From Atopobium sp. UBA1382 (GTDB lineage Bacteria; Actinomycetota; Coriobacteriia; Coriobacteriales; Atopobiaceae): a DNA stretch of 52,682 nucleotides. Of the stretch, positions 24,599 to 32,817 are shown in pieces. Where the stretch lies: contig DBQY01000023.1 of the NCBI GenBank assembly GCA_002305805.1, positions 1 to 52,682 on the forward strand, written 5' to 3'. The translations under genes were made by a program, and so were the position numbers. The notes beneath the pieces are model-generated. The model saw only the letters and a list, made by a program, of their open reading frames with translations. It did no database searches and was not told the origin of the DNA. The first letter of the stretch is position 1. Each line of letters starts with the position of its first letter.

Positions 24599-25327
24599 TT
24601 GAAGATGCACCAGCGGGTGGCCGAGGCCGAGCGGGTCTGCGGCCACCACTTTGAGAACCAGGACCTGATCGTCTCTGCGCTCACGCATCCCTCGGCCGCC
24701 GAGGGACGCCCGGTCTCGGCCTCCTACGAGCGTCTCGAGTTCCTTGGGGACTCCATCCTCGGCGCCATCGTGGCCACCGACCTCTTCGAGCGCTTCCCCG
24801 ACATGGACGAGGGCGCGCTCACGCAGGCCAAGATCTCCCTCGTCTCGGGCAAGATGCTCTCGAGCGTCGCCGGGCGCCTCGGTCTGGCGCCGCTCATCGT
24901 GATGGGGGAGTCCGAGCGCGGCACGGGCGAGCGCGGCATGCAATCCGCCCTCGAGAACGTGTACGAGGCGCTCGTGGGCGCGCTCTACCTGGACGCGGGC
25001 TACACGGCGACGCACGCCTTCGTGATGGCAACGCTCGGCCCGGAGGTCTCGCCGGCCCTTGCCGAGAAGCCCATCAGCCCCAAATCGCGCCTGCAGGAGG
25101 TCATTCAGCGCGACCAGCACTGCGGCCCCGAGTACAAGCTCGTCGCCGAGGAGGGGCCGGCCCACGACCCCACGTTCACCTCCGTCGTCCTCGTGGGGGG
25201 ACGCCGGGTCGGCCGCGGCACGGGCTCCTCGAAGAAGTCCTCGGAGAGCGCCGCCGCCATAGATGCCCTCGTGCGCCTTGGGTACGCCGACGAGGCGGAC
25301 TTCGCTGGCGCTGGAATCACCAACTAG
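24599..25327 (+). CDS. rnc: Ribonuclease III
   Basis: 242 residues from a TTG at 24599 (GGGGGT upstream); an ATG two codons later is an alternative. ERLEFLGDS (44-52) is the catalytic signature, with the second acidic cluster in ENVYEALVGALYLDAGY. A double-stranded-RNA-binding domain occupies about 160-230 and ends in the basic GTGSSKKSSESAAA helix. It processes rRNA and structured transcripts. Placed between acpP and smc, as in Bacillus. Confidence 0.95.
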   Translation: MKMHQRVAEAERVCGHHFENQDLIVSALTHPSAAEGRPVSASYERLEFLGDSILGAIVATDLFERFPDMDEGALTQAKISLVSGKMLSSVAGRLGLAPLIVMGESERGTGERGMQSALENVYEALVGALYLDAGYTATHAFVMATLGPEVSPALAEKPISPKSRLQEVIQRDQHCGPEYKLVAEEGPAHDPTFTSVVLVGGRRVGRGTGSSKKSSESAAAIDALVRLGYADEADFAGAGITN

Positions 25328-25345
25328 CGCGGGAGGACGCGGAAG

Positions 25346-28300
25346 TTGTACCTGAAGTCGCTGACACTCAAGGGGTTCAAGTCCTTTGCGGACCGCACCC
25401 ACATGGTCTTCGACCCCGGCCTGACCGTGGTCGTAGGCCCCAACGGCTCCGGCAAGTCGAACGTCTCCGACGCGATCCTGTGGGTCCTCGGCGAGCAGAG
25501 CGCCAAGCAGCTGCGCGGCCAGGCCATGGAGGACGTGATCTTCTCGGGCTCCTCGGCGCGCTCGGCCGTGGGCGTCGCCGAGGTCACGCTCGTGCTGGAC
25601 AACTCCGACCACACGCTGCCCATCGACTTCTCCGAGGTGGGCATCACGCGCCGGATGTATCGCTCCGGCGAGTCCGAGTACCTCATCAACGGCTCCCCGA
25701 GCCGCCTCATGGACGTCCAGGACATCCTGCACGACTCGGGCTTGGGCAAGGACACGCACTCGATCATCTCCCAGGGCAAGCTCGACTCGATTCTCTCGAG
25801 CCGTCCGGAGGAGCGGCGCGCCCTCATCGAGGAGGCGGCCGACATCTCCAAGCACCGCCGCCGCAAGGAGCGCAGCCAGCGCAAGCTCGTCTCGATGGAC
25901 GAGAACCTCGCGCGCGCCAAGGTGCTCTCGCGCGAGATCGCGCGCCAGCTGCGCCCGCTCGAGCGCCAGGTCGACAAGGCGCAGCGCGCCCGCCAGCTCG
26001 AGGACGAGCTCAAGGAGCTCGAGGTCCAGCTCGCCGTCGATGACCTGCGCCGCCTGCAGGACGACTACGCCCGCCTCGAGGCGCGCGGCAAGGAGGCCGA
26101 CGCCGCCTGCGAGCTCGCCCAGTACCGTCTTGACGAGAAGAGCGCCGAGCTCGAGAAGCTGCAGTCGCTGCTCGAGCAGAAGGGCCTCTTCGTGGGCGAC
26201 CTCGGCGAGCAGCGCCGCCGCATGCAGGATCTTCTCGGCCGGATGGACGCGGACATGCGCCTTCTGGAGGAGAAGGGCAAGAACATGGTCTCGCGCCTCT
26301 CCGACATGCGCATGCAGCTCTCCACGATGGAGAAGCAGCGTGCGGACGCCGCCGCTGAGCACGAGGCCGTGGCGGGCGAGCTCTCCGACGCGCGCGTGCG
26401 CGAGGCGAGCCTGCGTGAGTCCGTCGACGGGCTCTCCCGCGAGGCGCGCGAGGCGAGCGAGCGGCGACGTGCGATCGACGAGGAGCTCTCCGGCATCACC
26501 GCCGAGGAGCGCGCCGCGCGCGCCGAGGCCGACCGCGAGACGCTTGCCTACGCCAAGCTCGAGGACCAGATCACGAGCGCCGAGGTCGAGGACCAGATGT
26601 TCGCCTCGCGCCTGGAGCAGCTCGACGAGGTCGTCCGTACCGCCGAGGAGGCCATCGCCGAGCGCGGGGAGCGCATCGACGACCTCGAGGCGCGGCTCGC
26701 CGCGGCCCGCGATCGCGAGGGGGGCATCACCGCGTCGATCAGCGGCCTCTCCGGCGCTCTCGACGCCGCGCGCACGGCTCACGCCGAGGCCCAGCGCGCC
26801 GTCTCGTCCGCGGCGGCGACCCTCGAGGCGCTGCGCGCGGTCGACTCCGACGTGGAGCTCTCGAACCCCCTCGTCGCCGCGCTCGCTGCGGACGAGGAGC
26901 GCGTCCGGTGCCGCCTTGCTGACCTCGTCGATGCCGAGCCCGAGATGGAGTCGATCGTCGAGCGGCTGCTCGGGGACGACCTGGCCGCCCTCGTCGTCAA
27001 CGGATCCGAGGACGTGACCGCGCTCGTCGACCGCGCACTCGCGTTTGCCGAGAAGGACGGCCGGGCCGCGATCGTCTCCTCTGCGCCCTCGTCGTCCGTC
27101 CCGCCTGCCGCGGGCGCGCCGGGTACGCCGCTCATCTCGCACCTGCGCGTCTCGGATGACGCTCGTGCGCTGCTCGAGGCGCTTCTCGGCGGTGTGCGCG
27201 TGGTCGAGGACGCTGCCGCGGCGGTGAGCGCCCACGAGAGCGCCCCGTCGTTCACCTACGTCACGCACGACGGCGTCGTCGCGCTGCCGGACGGTCGCGT
27301 GCGCGTGGGCACCGTCGCGACGAGCGAGTCGGGCGCCCTCGAGCGCAAGCGACGCATCCGTGAGCTCTCGGGCGGGATGGGCGCGCTCGAGGACCGGCTC
27401 TCCGCCGCCGCGGATGCCGTGTCCGAGGCCGAGGCGTCGCTCGCCTCCGCTCGCGAGGAGGCCGCTGCGGCAAAGGGCGAGATCGCGCGCCTCAACGCCG
27501 AGCTCTCCTCGACGACCGCCGAGCGTGGCCGGCTTGAGGCCCAGCTTGCGAGCTCCGTCTCGGAGCGCGCGCAGGTCACCAAGAGGCGTGCGGCGTCCGC
27601 CGAGCGCGCCGCTGCCGCGCGGACGCAGATCGAGGAGCACCGCTCCGCCGCCCGCGCCGCCCGCGAGCTCGCCGACGAGCTGGCCGGTCGCCTCTCCGAG
27701 CGCACCGCCGAGCACGAGGCCGCCGTGCGCGCGCAGGGCAAGGCGTCCAAGGAGCTCTCCGACGGGCGGCTCGAGCTTGCCATGACGAGCGAGCGCCGTG
27801 CGGGGCTCGAGCGCCGCGAGCGCGAGCTCTCCAGCCGCGTCACCGAGCTCGACGCCCGCATCGACGCCACGCGGCGCTCCTCGCGCTCCCTCGAGGTGGT
27901 TCGTCTGCGTGTCGACCCGCTGCACGACCGCTACATGGCCATTCGCGAGCGCGCGCTCGAGTGGGCCGCGCGTCTCAAGGACCGCGCGTCGCTCGCTGAG
28001 GCGGACTCCGACTCGCTCAAGCGGACGATCGGTGAGGCGCGCGAGGCCGTGAGCTCCGCCTCCGCCGAGCTGGAGTCCGCACGCTCCGCGGCGACGGGCG
28101 TCAAGGTCGACCTCGGCAAGCTCGAGGTGCAGGTCCAGACCGCCGTGAACGCCATCGTGGCGACCGGCGTCGTGCTCGACGAGGCGCTCGAGTGTCCGCC
28201 GCCCGAGGACCGCGACGAGGCCGAGCGCCGCGCCGCGTCCCTGCGCTCCCAGATCGAGTCGATCGGTCCGGTCAATGCCGTCGCGATGGACGAGTACCTG

Positions 28301-28882
28301 CGTCTCAAGGAACGCTACGACTACATCGAGGAGCAGGTCACCGACCTCGAGGACGCCCGTGCGTCGCTGCGCAAGATCACGGCGGCCATCGATCGGAAGA
28401 TGCGCAACCGCTTCCTGACCGTCTTCGAGCGGGTGAACGCGAACTTCTCCGAGATCTTCTCGCTTCTGTTCCCGGGCGGGCAGGCGCACATCGAGATGAC
28501 CGACCCGGACAACCCCTCCGAGACGGGCATCGAGATCGTGGCCCAGCCGCGCGGCAAGAAGCTCTCCAAGATGATGCTCATGAGCGGCGGCGAGAAGTCC
28601 CTCACGGCGCTTGCACTGCTCTTTGCCGTCTACAAGGTGCGCACGGTGCCGTTCTACGTCTTCGACGAGGTCGAGGCCGCGCTCGACGACTCCAACCTCT
28701 CCAAGCTGCTCGATGCCATCGAGCAGCTCAAGGAATCCACGCAGCTCATCGTCATCTCGCACCAGCGCCGCACGATGGAGCAGGCGGACGTCCTCTATGG
28801 CGTCTCCATGCAGGCGGACGGCGTGAGCCACGTGGTGTCCCAGCGACTCGACCGCGAGACCGGAAAGGTGGTTGATGCATAG
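25346..28882 (+). CDS. smc: Chromosome segregation ATPase SMC
   Basis: 1178 residues from TTG 25346, with GGGAGGA 8 bases upstream. N-terminal Walker A GPNGSGKS (31-38), two long coiled-coil arms (about 165-500 and 670-1000), a hinge between about 505 and 660, then signature SGGEKS (1080-1085) and Walker B with D1107-E1108. The head and length are those of bacterial SMC, which with ScpA/ScpB compacts and separates sister chromosomes. The scp genes are not in this window. Its stop is followed at once by the ftsY ATG. Long open frames on the opposite strand across this gene are composition artefacts. Confidence 0.96.
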   Translation: MYLKSLTLKGFKSFADRTHMVFDPGLTVVVGPNGSGKSNVSDAILWVLGEQSAKQLRGQAMEDVIFSGSSARSAVGVAEVTLVLDNSDHTLPIDFSEVGITRRMYRSGESEYLINGSPSRLMDVQDILHDSGLGKDTHSIISQGKLDSILSSRPEERRALIEEAADISKHRRRKERSQRKLVSMDENLARAKVLSREIARQLRPLERQVDKAQRARQLEDELKELEVQLAVDDLRRLQDDYARLEARGKEADAACELAQYRLDEKSAELEKLQSLLEQKGLFVGDLGEQRRRMQDLLGRMDADMRLLEEKGKNMVSRLSDMRMQLSTMEKQRADAAAEHEAVAGELSDARVREASLRESVDGLSREAREASERRRAIDEELSGITAEERAARAEADRETLAYAKLEDQITSAEVEDQMFASRLEQLDEVVRTAEEAIAERGERIDDLEARLAAARDREGGITASISGLSGALDAARTAHAEAQRAVSSAAATLEALRAVDSDVELSNPLVAALAADEERVRCRLADLVDAEPEMESIVERLLGDDLAALVVNGSEDVTALVDRALAFAEKDGRAAIVSSAPSSSVPPAAGAPGTPLISHLRVSDDARALLEALLGGVRVVEDAAAAVSAHESAPSFTYVTHDGVVALPDGRVRVGTVATSESGALERKRRIRELSGGMGALEDRLSAAADAVSEAEASLASAREEAAAAKGEIARLNAELSSTTAERGRLEAQLASSVSERAQVTKRRAASAERAAAARTQIEEHRSAARAARELADELAGRLSERTAEHEAAVRAQGKASKELSDGRLELAMTSERRAGLERRERELSSRVTELDARIDATRRSSRSLEVVRLRVDPLHDRYMAIRERALEWAARLKDRASLAEADSDSLKRTIGEAREAVSSASAELESARSAATGVKVDLGKLEVQVQTAVNAIVATGVVLDEALECPPPEDRDEAERRAASLRSQIESIGPVNAVAMDEYLRLKERYDYIEEQVTDLEDARASLRKITAAIDRKMRNRFLTVFERVNANFSEIFSLLFPGGQAHIEMTDPDNPSETGIEIVAQPRGKKLSKMMLMSGGEKSLTALALLFAVYKVRTVPFYVFDEVEAALDDSNLSKLLDAIEQLKESTQLIVISHQRRTMEQADVLYGVSMQADGVSHVVSQRLDRETGKVVDA

Positions 28883-29782
28883 ATGGGCTTTCTCGACAGC
28901 CTGAGAAGCGGCCTCAAGCGCTCGCGCGAGGCCATCAACGAGATCTTCTACATGGGCGGCGAGGTCGACGAGGACTTCTGGGAGGACCTCGAGGACACGC
29001 TCGTCATGGGTGACATGGGCGCCGAGGTCGCGATGCGCGTGACCGACGACCTGCGTGACCAGGCCGCGCGCGAGAACCTCACGCGTGCCGAGCAGATTCG
29101 CGACGCGCTCGCGCGCCGCCTCGCCGCGGAGTTCCCGGCGGCCGAGCGCGACCCCTTCACGGACCTGCCGAGCTGCGTGCTCTTTGTGGGCATCAACGGC
29201 GCCGGCAAGACCACCACGGTCGGCAAGCTCGCTGGCCGTGCCCGCGAGGCAGGGGCGAGTTGCCTCATCGGGGGTGCGGACACGTTCCGTGCCGCCGCGA
29301 TCGAGCAGCTCGAGGTCTGGGGGCAGCGTGCGGGCGTCGACGTCGTGACGCGCGAGCGCGGCGCCGACCCGGCGAGCGTCTGCTACGAGGTGGTCGACGA
29401 GGCCGAGCGCCGCGGTTCCGAGCTCGTGCTCATCGACACCGCCGGACGTTTGCACACCTCCGCCGACCTCATGCGCGAGCTCGCGAAGGTGGTCAACGTC
29501 ACCCGCAAGCGCTCCTCCATGCCCGTCTCGGTCGTGCTCGTCATCGACGCCACCACCGGCCAGAACGGCCTCAACCAGGCGCGCGAGTTCAACGACGCCC
29601 TCGAGCTCGATGGTCTTATCGTCACCAAGCTCGACGGCACCGCGAAGGGCGGCATTGCCCTCGCCATCTCCAGCCAGCTGGGACTGCCCATCTATCGCAT
29701 CGGTGTGGGCGAGGCCCTCGACGACCTCCAGACCTTCGACGCGCAGGAGTTCTGCCGCGCGCTCGTGGGTGAAGGGATGTAG
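28883..29782 (+). CDS. ftsY: Signal recognition particle receptor FtsY
   Basis: 299 residues, no gap after smc. It lacks the long acidic A domain of E. coli FtsY and starts almost at the N domain (MGFLDSLRSGLKRSREAINE; the first residues may form a membrane-targeting helix). GTPase motifs: GINGAGKTT (103-111), DTFRAAAIEQL, DTAGR and TKLDGTAKGG. It docks Ffh-ribosome complexes at the membrane. It precedes ffh by five bases, so both halves of the targeting GTPase pair are co-expressed. Confidence 0.95.
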   Translation: MGFLDSLRSGLKRSREAINEIFYMGGEVDEDFWEDLEDTLVMGDMGAEVAMRVTDDLRDQAARENLTRAEQIRDALARRLAAEFPAAERDPFTDLPSCVLFVGINGAGKTTTVGKLAGRAREAGASCLIGGADTFRAAAIEQLEVWGQRAGVDVVTRERGADPASVCYEVVDEAERRGSELVLIDTAGRLHTSADLMRELAKVVNVTRKRSSMPVSVVLVIDATTGQNGLNQAREFNDALELDGLIVTKLDGTAKGGIALAISSQLGLPIYRIGVGEALDDLQTFDAQEFCRALVGEGM

Positions 29783-29787
29783 CCATC

Positions 29788-31167
29788 ATGTTCAACTCAC
29801 TCTCCGATCGCCTTCAGGACACCTTCGAGCGCCTGCGCGGCAAGGGTCGCCTCACCGAGGACGACATCAACGTCGCGATGCGCGAGATTCGCATGGCGCT
29901 GCTTGAGGCCGACGTCAACTACCGCGTGGTCAAGGAGTTCGTCGCGCGCTGCAAGGAGAAGTGCCTCACCGCGGACGTGCTCTCGTCGCTCTCGCCGGCG
30001 CAGAACGTCGTCAAGGTGGTGCTCGACGAGCTCACCGTCCTTCTCGGCTCCACGGACTCGCGGCTCACGCTCGCGCAGAACCGCACGCCCAACGTGATCA
30101 TGCTCGTGGGCCTGCAGGGCTCGGGCAAGACGACGGCCGCGGCCAAGCTTGCCTACCTGCTCAAGTCCCAGGGCCACAGCCCACTTCTGGCCGCGTGCGA
30201 TACGCACCGCCCGGCGGCCGCCGACCAGCTCGCCACGCTGGGCGGCGAGATCGGCGTGCCGGTCTTCCGCGGTGACGGCAAGGACGCCGTGGCCGTCGCC
30301 TCCGGCTCCATTCAGGAGGCCGTCGATCGCCTCTGCGACATCGTGATCGTGGACACGGCCGGCCGCCTGCAGATCGACGAGGAGATGATGGAGGAGGCCG
30401 TCGCGATCAAGCGCGCGGTGCGCCCCGACCAGATTCTCATGGTCGTCGATGCCATGACCGGTCAGGACATCGTGAACGTGGTCACGGAGTTCGCCAACCG
30501 CGTGGACTTCGACGGCGTCATCATGTCCAAGCTCGACGGCGACGCCCGTGGCGGTGGCGCGCTCTCCGTGCGCGAGGTCACCGGCAAGCCGATCAAGTTC
30601 GTCTCGATGGGGGAGAAGCCCGACTCTCTCGAGGTCTTCCACCCCGACCGCATGGCCAAGCGCATCCTTGGCATGGGCGACGTCGTGGGCATCATCGAGC
30701 AAGCCCAGAAGGTTGCGGACGAGCAGCAGGTCGCGGACGCCGAGCGCATGCTGCGCGAGGGCTTCACGATGGACGACCTGCTCTCTCAGATGCAGCAGAT
30801 TCGCAAGATGGGCGGCCTGCAGAAGCTCATGGGCATGATTCCTGGCATGGAGCGCGCGATGGGGCAGATGCCCGGCGCCGCGATGGACGACTCCCAGCTC
30901 ACGCGCATCGAGGCGATGATTCACTCCATGACCAAGGAGGAGCGTGCCAGGCCAAAGATCATCAACGGGCAGCGCCGTCGTCGCATCGCCGCTGGTTCCG
31001 GGCGCACCGTCCAGGAGCTCAACCAGCTCATCAAGCAGTGGGACGAGATGAACAAGATGATGGGCAAGATGCGCGGGCTCGCCCAGCAGGGCGGTGGCAA
31101 GAAGGGACGCCGCGCGATGCAGCAGATGATGCGCAACATGGGCGGTGGCCAGGGCCTCCCGTTCTAG
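29788..31167 (+). CDS. ffh: Signal recognition particle protein Ffh
   Basis: 459 residues. NG domain with GLQGSGKTT (108-116), DTHRPAAADQL, DTAGRLQ and SKLDGDARGGG. From about residue 300 the methionine-rich M domain (MQQIRKMGGLQKLMGMIPGM) binds signal peptides and 4.5S RNA; the tail is rich in Met, Gly and Lys. The 4.5S RNA gene (ffs) is not in this window. It ends the co-directional block. The rpsP and rimM genes that often follow ffh are absent; a family A repeat and a minus-strand gene follow. Confidence 0.95.
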   Translation: MFNSLSDRLQDTFERLRGKGRLTEDDINVAMREIRMALLEADVNYRVVKEFVARCKEKCLTADVLSSLSPAQNVVKVVLDELTVLLGSTDSRLTLAQNRTPNVIMLVGLQGSGKTTAAAKLAYLLKSQGHSPLLAACDTHRPAAADQLATLGGEIGVPVFRGDGKDAVAVASGSIQEAVDRLCDIVIVDTAGRLQIDEEMMEEAVAIKRAVRPDQILMVVDAMTGQDIVNVVTEFANRVDFDGVIMSKLDGDARGGGALSVREVTGKPIKFVSMGEKPDSLEVFHPDRMAKRILGMGDVVGIIEQAQKVADEQQVADAERMLREGFTMDDLLSQMQQIRKMGGLQKLMGMIPGMERAMGQMPGAAMDDSQLTRIEAMIHSMTKEERARPKIINGQRRRRIAAGSGRTVQELNQLIKQWDEMNKMMGKMRGLAQQGGGKKGRRAMQQMMRNMGGGQGLPF

Positions 31168-31176
31168 CCCTCAGCC

Positions 31177-31416
31177 GGTTTGGGTTCACGGTTTCGTGAC
31201 TTGCACCGGCACCGTTTACAGAACTGCAGGTAGATGCATCATTCAATATCATATGGACGATTAGATGACGTAGCGTGAACCCAAACCGTTTTTCGGTTTG
31301 GGTTCATTTTTGTCCAAGTGTGCCATTGCCGAGTGATTCGAAATTACATGCTCGCAGGTAGGAAGCTCGTGCTTAGGATAGGGACAGCTCTCTGAGAGAA
31401 GCGACGAACCCAAACC
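31177..31416 (+). repeat. Family A intergenic element, tandem pair (A2)
   Basis: Unit 1 (31177-31287) has perfect 13-bp inverted ends and core TGCAGGTAG at 31225, again 48 bases from the start, with right spacer 41. Unit 2 (31295-31416) starts GGTTTGGGTTCAT, has CGCAGGTAG at 31353 (left spacer 45, one turn longer) and ends ACGAACCCAAACC (right spacer 42). The junction hairpin GTGAACCCAAACCG-ttttt-CGGTTTGGGTTCAT is followed by TTTTG and may also end ffh transcription. It lies between the converging ffh and nuclease-like genes; no other terminator is visible there. Confidence 0.83.
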
Positions 31417-31433
31417 TCTTCAAGACGGTTTTG

Positions 31434-32465
31434 CTAGAGATTGGGTAGATCGGCTCTGCCCCAGTGGACGCCGTCGATTTTCTCCATCGCGTCGTGGAGC
31501 GCGATGCGCGCCTCTCGGCCAAAGGCAAGGTCGTCGGCTGGAAGTCGCAGGTCGTGCTGAATCTTTGCGACGAAGGAGTCCATGTAGTCGATATCGTCGT
31601 AGTGCTTCTTCCGGATCTCATAGGGCTTGATGCCGTGCGCGAGCAGCTCGTTTCTGCGTGTGTCGTCGCGCTCGGCAACTACGGGGTCGTCGTGGATTCG
31701 CCCCTTGTAGTCCACGGCGATCCCTCGGAAGGGCATTCGTGCCTCCGGGCCAAAGTGGGCGGGGGCAAGGACGAGTATGTCTGGCTTTCTCACCTGCTTT
31801 CGCTCGAACTCCGCCCCGATGGCCTCAAGACTCAGCTCCTCGTTCATCGAGACAAAGCTGAGCTTGTAGCCGCCCTGTTCCCGCTGCGCCCGAAGCCTGA
31901 CGCCCAGCTTGCTCTCATAGGGAGACCCCGAGTCGGCGCAAACGAGGGGAAGCGCCTCCCGCACCTTGCCCTTTCCGTAGCAGCTGCCCATGCTGTCGAG
32001 AAAGGCCTCGAGCCCCTTACGCGTGGTCAGCGTCTCTCGCCGCTGCAGCATGCCGTCCTCGTAGCCCGCCGATATAGCGTACGTGCCGCAGAGTTCGCAC
32101 ATGAGAAGCGTCTCCTCGAGGCTCGTGGTAACCCGCGCCATCTGGAGCGGAAGAAGCTCGGGAGAGGTCACGCACACCTCTTCGGCTATGCGAACGAACG
32201 CGGTGCGCGGATGGACGAGGCGCGTGACGTGCCGTACCAAGCGCTTCGACGTGTGACTGTTGTTATCGCTCGAGACGAGGAGGTGGAGCGGTCGCGAGAG
32301 TCCACGCAGCGGTGGACACGAGTCGAGGATGCGCTCGAGCTCCTCGACCGTGGGCAGCTTCTCGGGAATGTAGCCCGTCCGCTCGCTCCACTGGGCCGCG
32401 AGCTCAGGGAACTCGGGCAGTCGCATGACCTCGAGCGCCGACGTGTATGTGATGAGAATCGACAT
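31434..32465 (-). CDS. Orphan protein with restriction-endonuclease-like C-terminus
   Basis: 343 residues from ATG 32465. I do not recognise the first 250 residues; they contain a Cys pair (MCELCGTY) and helical stretches. The C-terminal portion IAVDYKGRIHDDPVVAERDD, then TRRNELLAHGIKPYEIRKKHYDD, resembles the DUF559/Vsr-like PD-(D/E)XK arrangement, in which an acidic residue and a K or H precede a conserved Arg-rich helix. Such proteins are common as scattered singletons in Coriobacteriia and are sometimes linked to defence, but no role is shown. The longer frame upstream runs through a family A repeat and is unlikely. No ribosome site precedes the ATG. Confidence 0.6.
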   Translation of the reverse strand: MSILITYTSALEVMRLPEFPELAAQWSERTGYIPEKLPTVEELERILDSCPPLRGLSRPLHLLVSSDNNSHTSKRLVRHVTRLVHPRTAFVRIAEEVCVTSPELLPLQMARVTTSLEETLLMCELCGTYAISAGYEDGMLQRRETLTTRKGLEAFLDSMGSCYGKGKVREALPLVCADSGSPYESKLGVRLRAQREQGGYKLSFVSMNEELSLEAIGAEFERKQVRKPDILVLAPAHFGPEARMPFRGIAVDYKGRIHDDPVVAERDDTRRNELLAHGIKPYEIRKKHYDDIDYMDSFVAKIQHDLRLPADDLAFGREARIALHDAMEKIDGVHWGRADLPNL

Positions 32466-32471
32466 GAGTAA

Positions 32472-32477
32472 AGGGTA
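32472..32477 (-). promoter_or_regulatory. Possible -10 of a leaderless nuclease-like mRNA
   Basis: On the minus strand TACCCT ends 6 bases before the ATG at 32465. Initiation at the A of ATG would give a leaderless message, in keeping with the missing ribosome-binding site and the pyrimidine-rich sequence there. Confidence 0.35.
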
Positions 32478-32550
32478 GGGGAGTACGCGGGCCGTGCGGC
32501 CTCGTTTGAAAAAACTCGTCCGCACACTATCACCTAGCTGTCGTCTGGCG

Positions 32551-32592
32551 TGCAACCGCACAGGATATGCTGGTACGCACGGCGCGGTTGCA
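32551..32592. other. Hairpin in the gap upstream of the nuclease-like gene
   Basis: TGCAACCGC (32551-32559) and GCGGTTGCA (32584-32592) form a perfect 9-bp stem around a 24-base loop. There is no T-run. It may be a decayed repeat, an RNA structure or an operator. The rest of 32466-32692 shows only a lone family A-like end (GGCGAACCCAA near 32654). Confidence 0.35.
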
Positions 32593-32692
32593 TGCATAAT
32601 TGAACGGGACGTCGCCGCTGGCGGCAGCGGGTGAACCGTTGGGCGGACGTGCGGCGAACCCAAGGTCCGTTGCGTCTTTTTTGGTCCTCCGA

Positions 32693-32791
32693 GGTTTGGG
32701 TTCATCCGAGAGGTACTCCCGCAAAAAACCGCAGGTGGCGAGAACCCTACCAAGAAAAACGAACCCAAACCGCGAAGGGGTTTGGGTTCGT
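32693..32791 (+). repeat. Family A intergenic element, short single unit plus half (A3)
   Basis: Unit 32693-32771 begins GGTTTGGGTTCAT, has core CGCAGGTGG at 32730 and ends ACGAACCCAAACC. The left spacer is 24 and the right spacer 20, each about one helical turn shorter than the usual 35 and 31, giving 79 bp in place of about 101. A further end GGTTTGGGTTCGT (32779-32791) follows without a second core. It sits just downstream of the L,D-transpeptidase gene, whose stop is at 32818. Confidence 0.8.
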
Positions 32792-32817
32792 GGGCGTGCG
32801 TTCAATGGGGTTGGCGG

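Noticed and set aside
24077..29455. A 1792-codon open frame on the minus strand across plsX to ftsY
   Set aside because: It lies antisense to six firmly identified genes, has the low-complexity Arg/Leu/Gly/Glu composition of a GC-biased shadow frame, and no domain is recognisable.
32466..32768. Upstream extension of the nuclease-like gene
   Set aside because: The added 101 codons cross a family A repeat and an intergenic hairpin and have no protein-like conservation.
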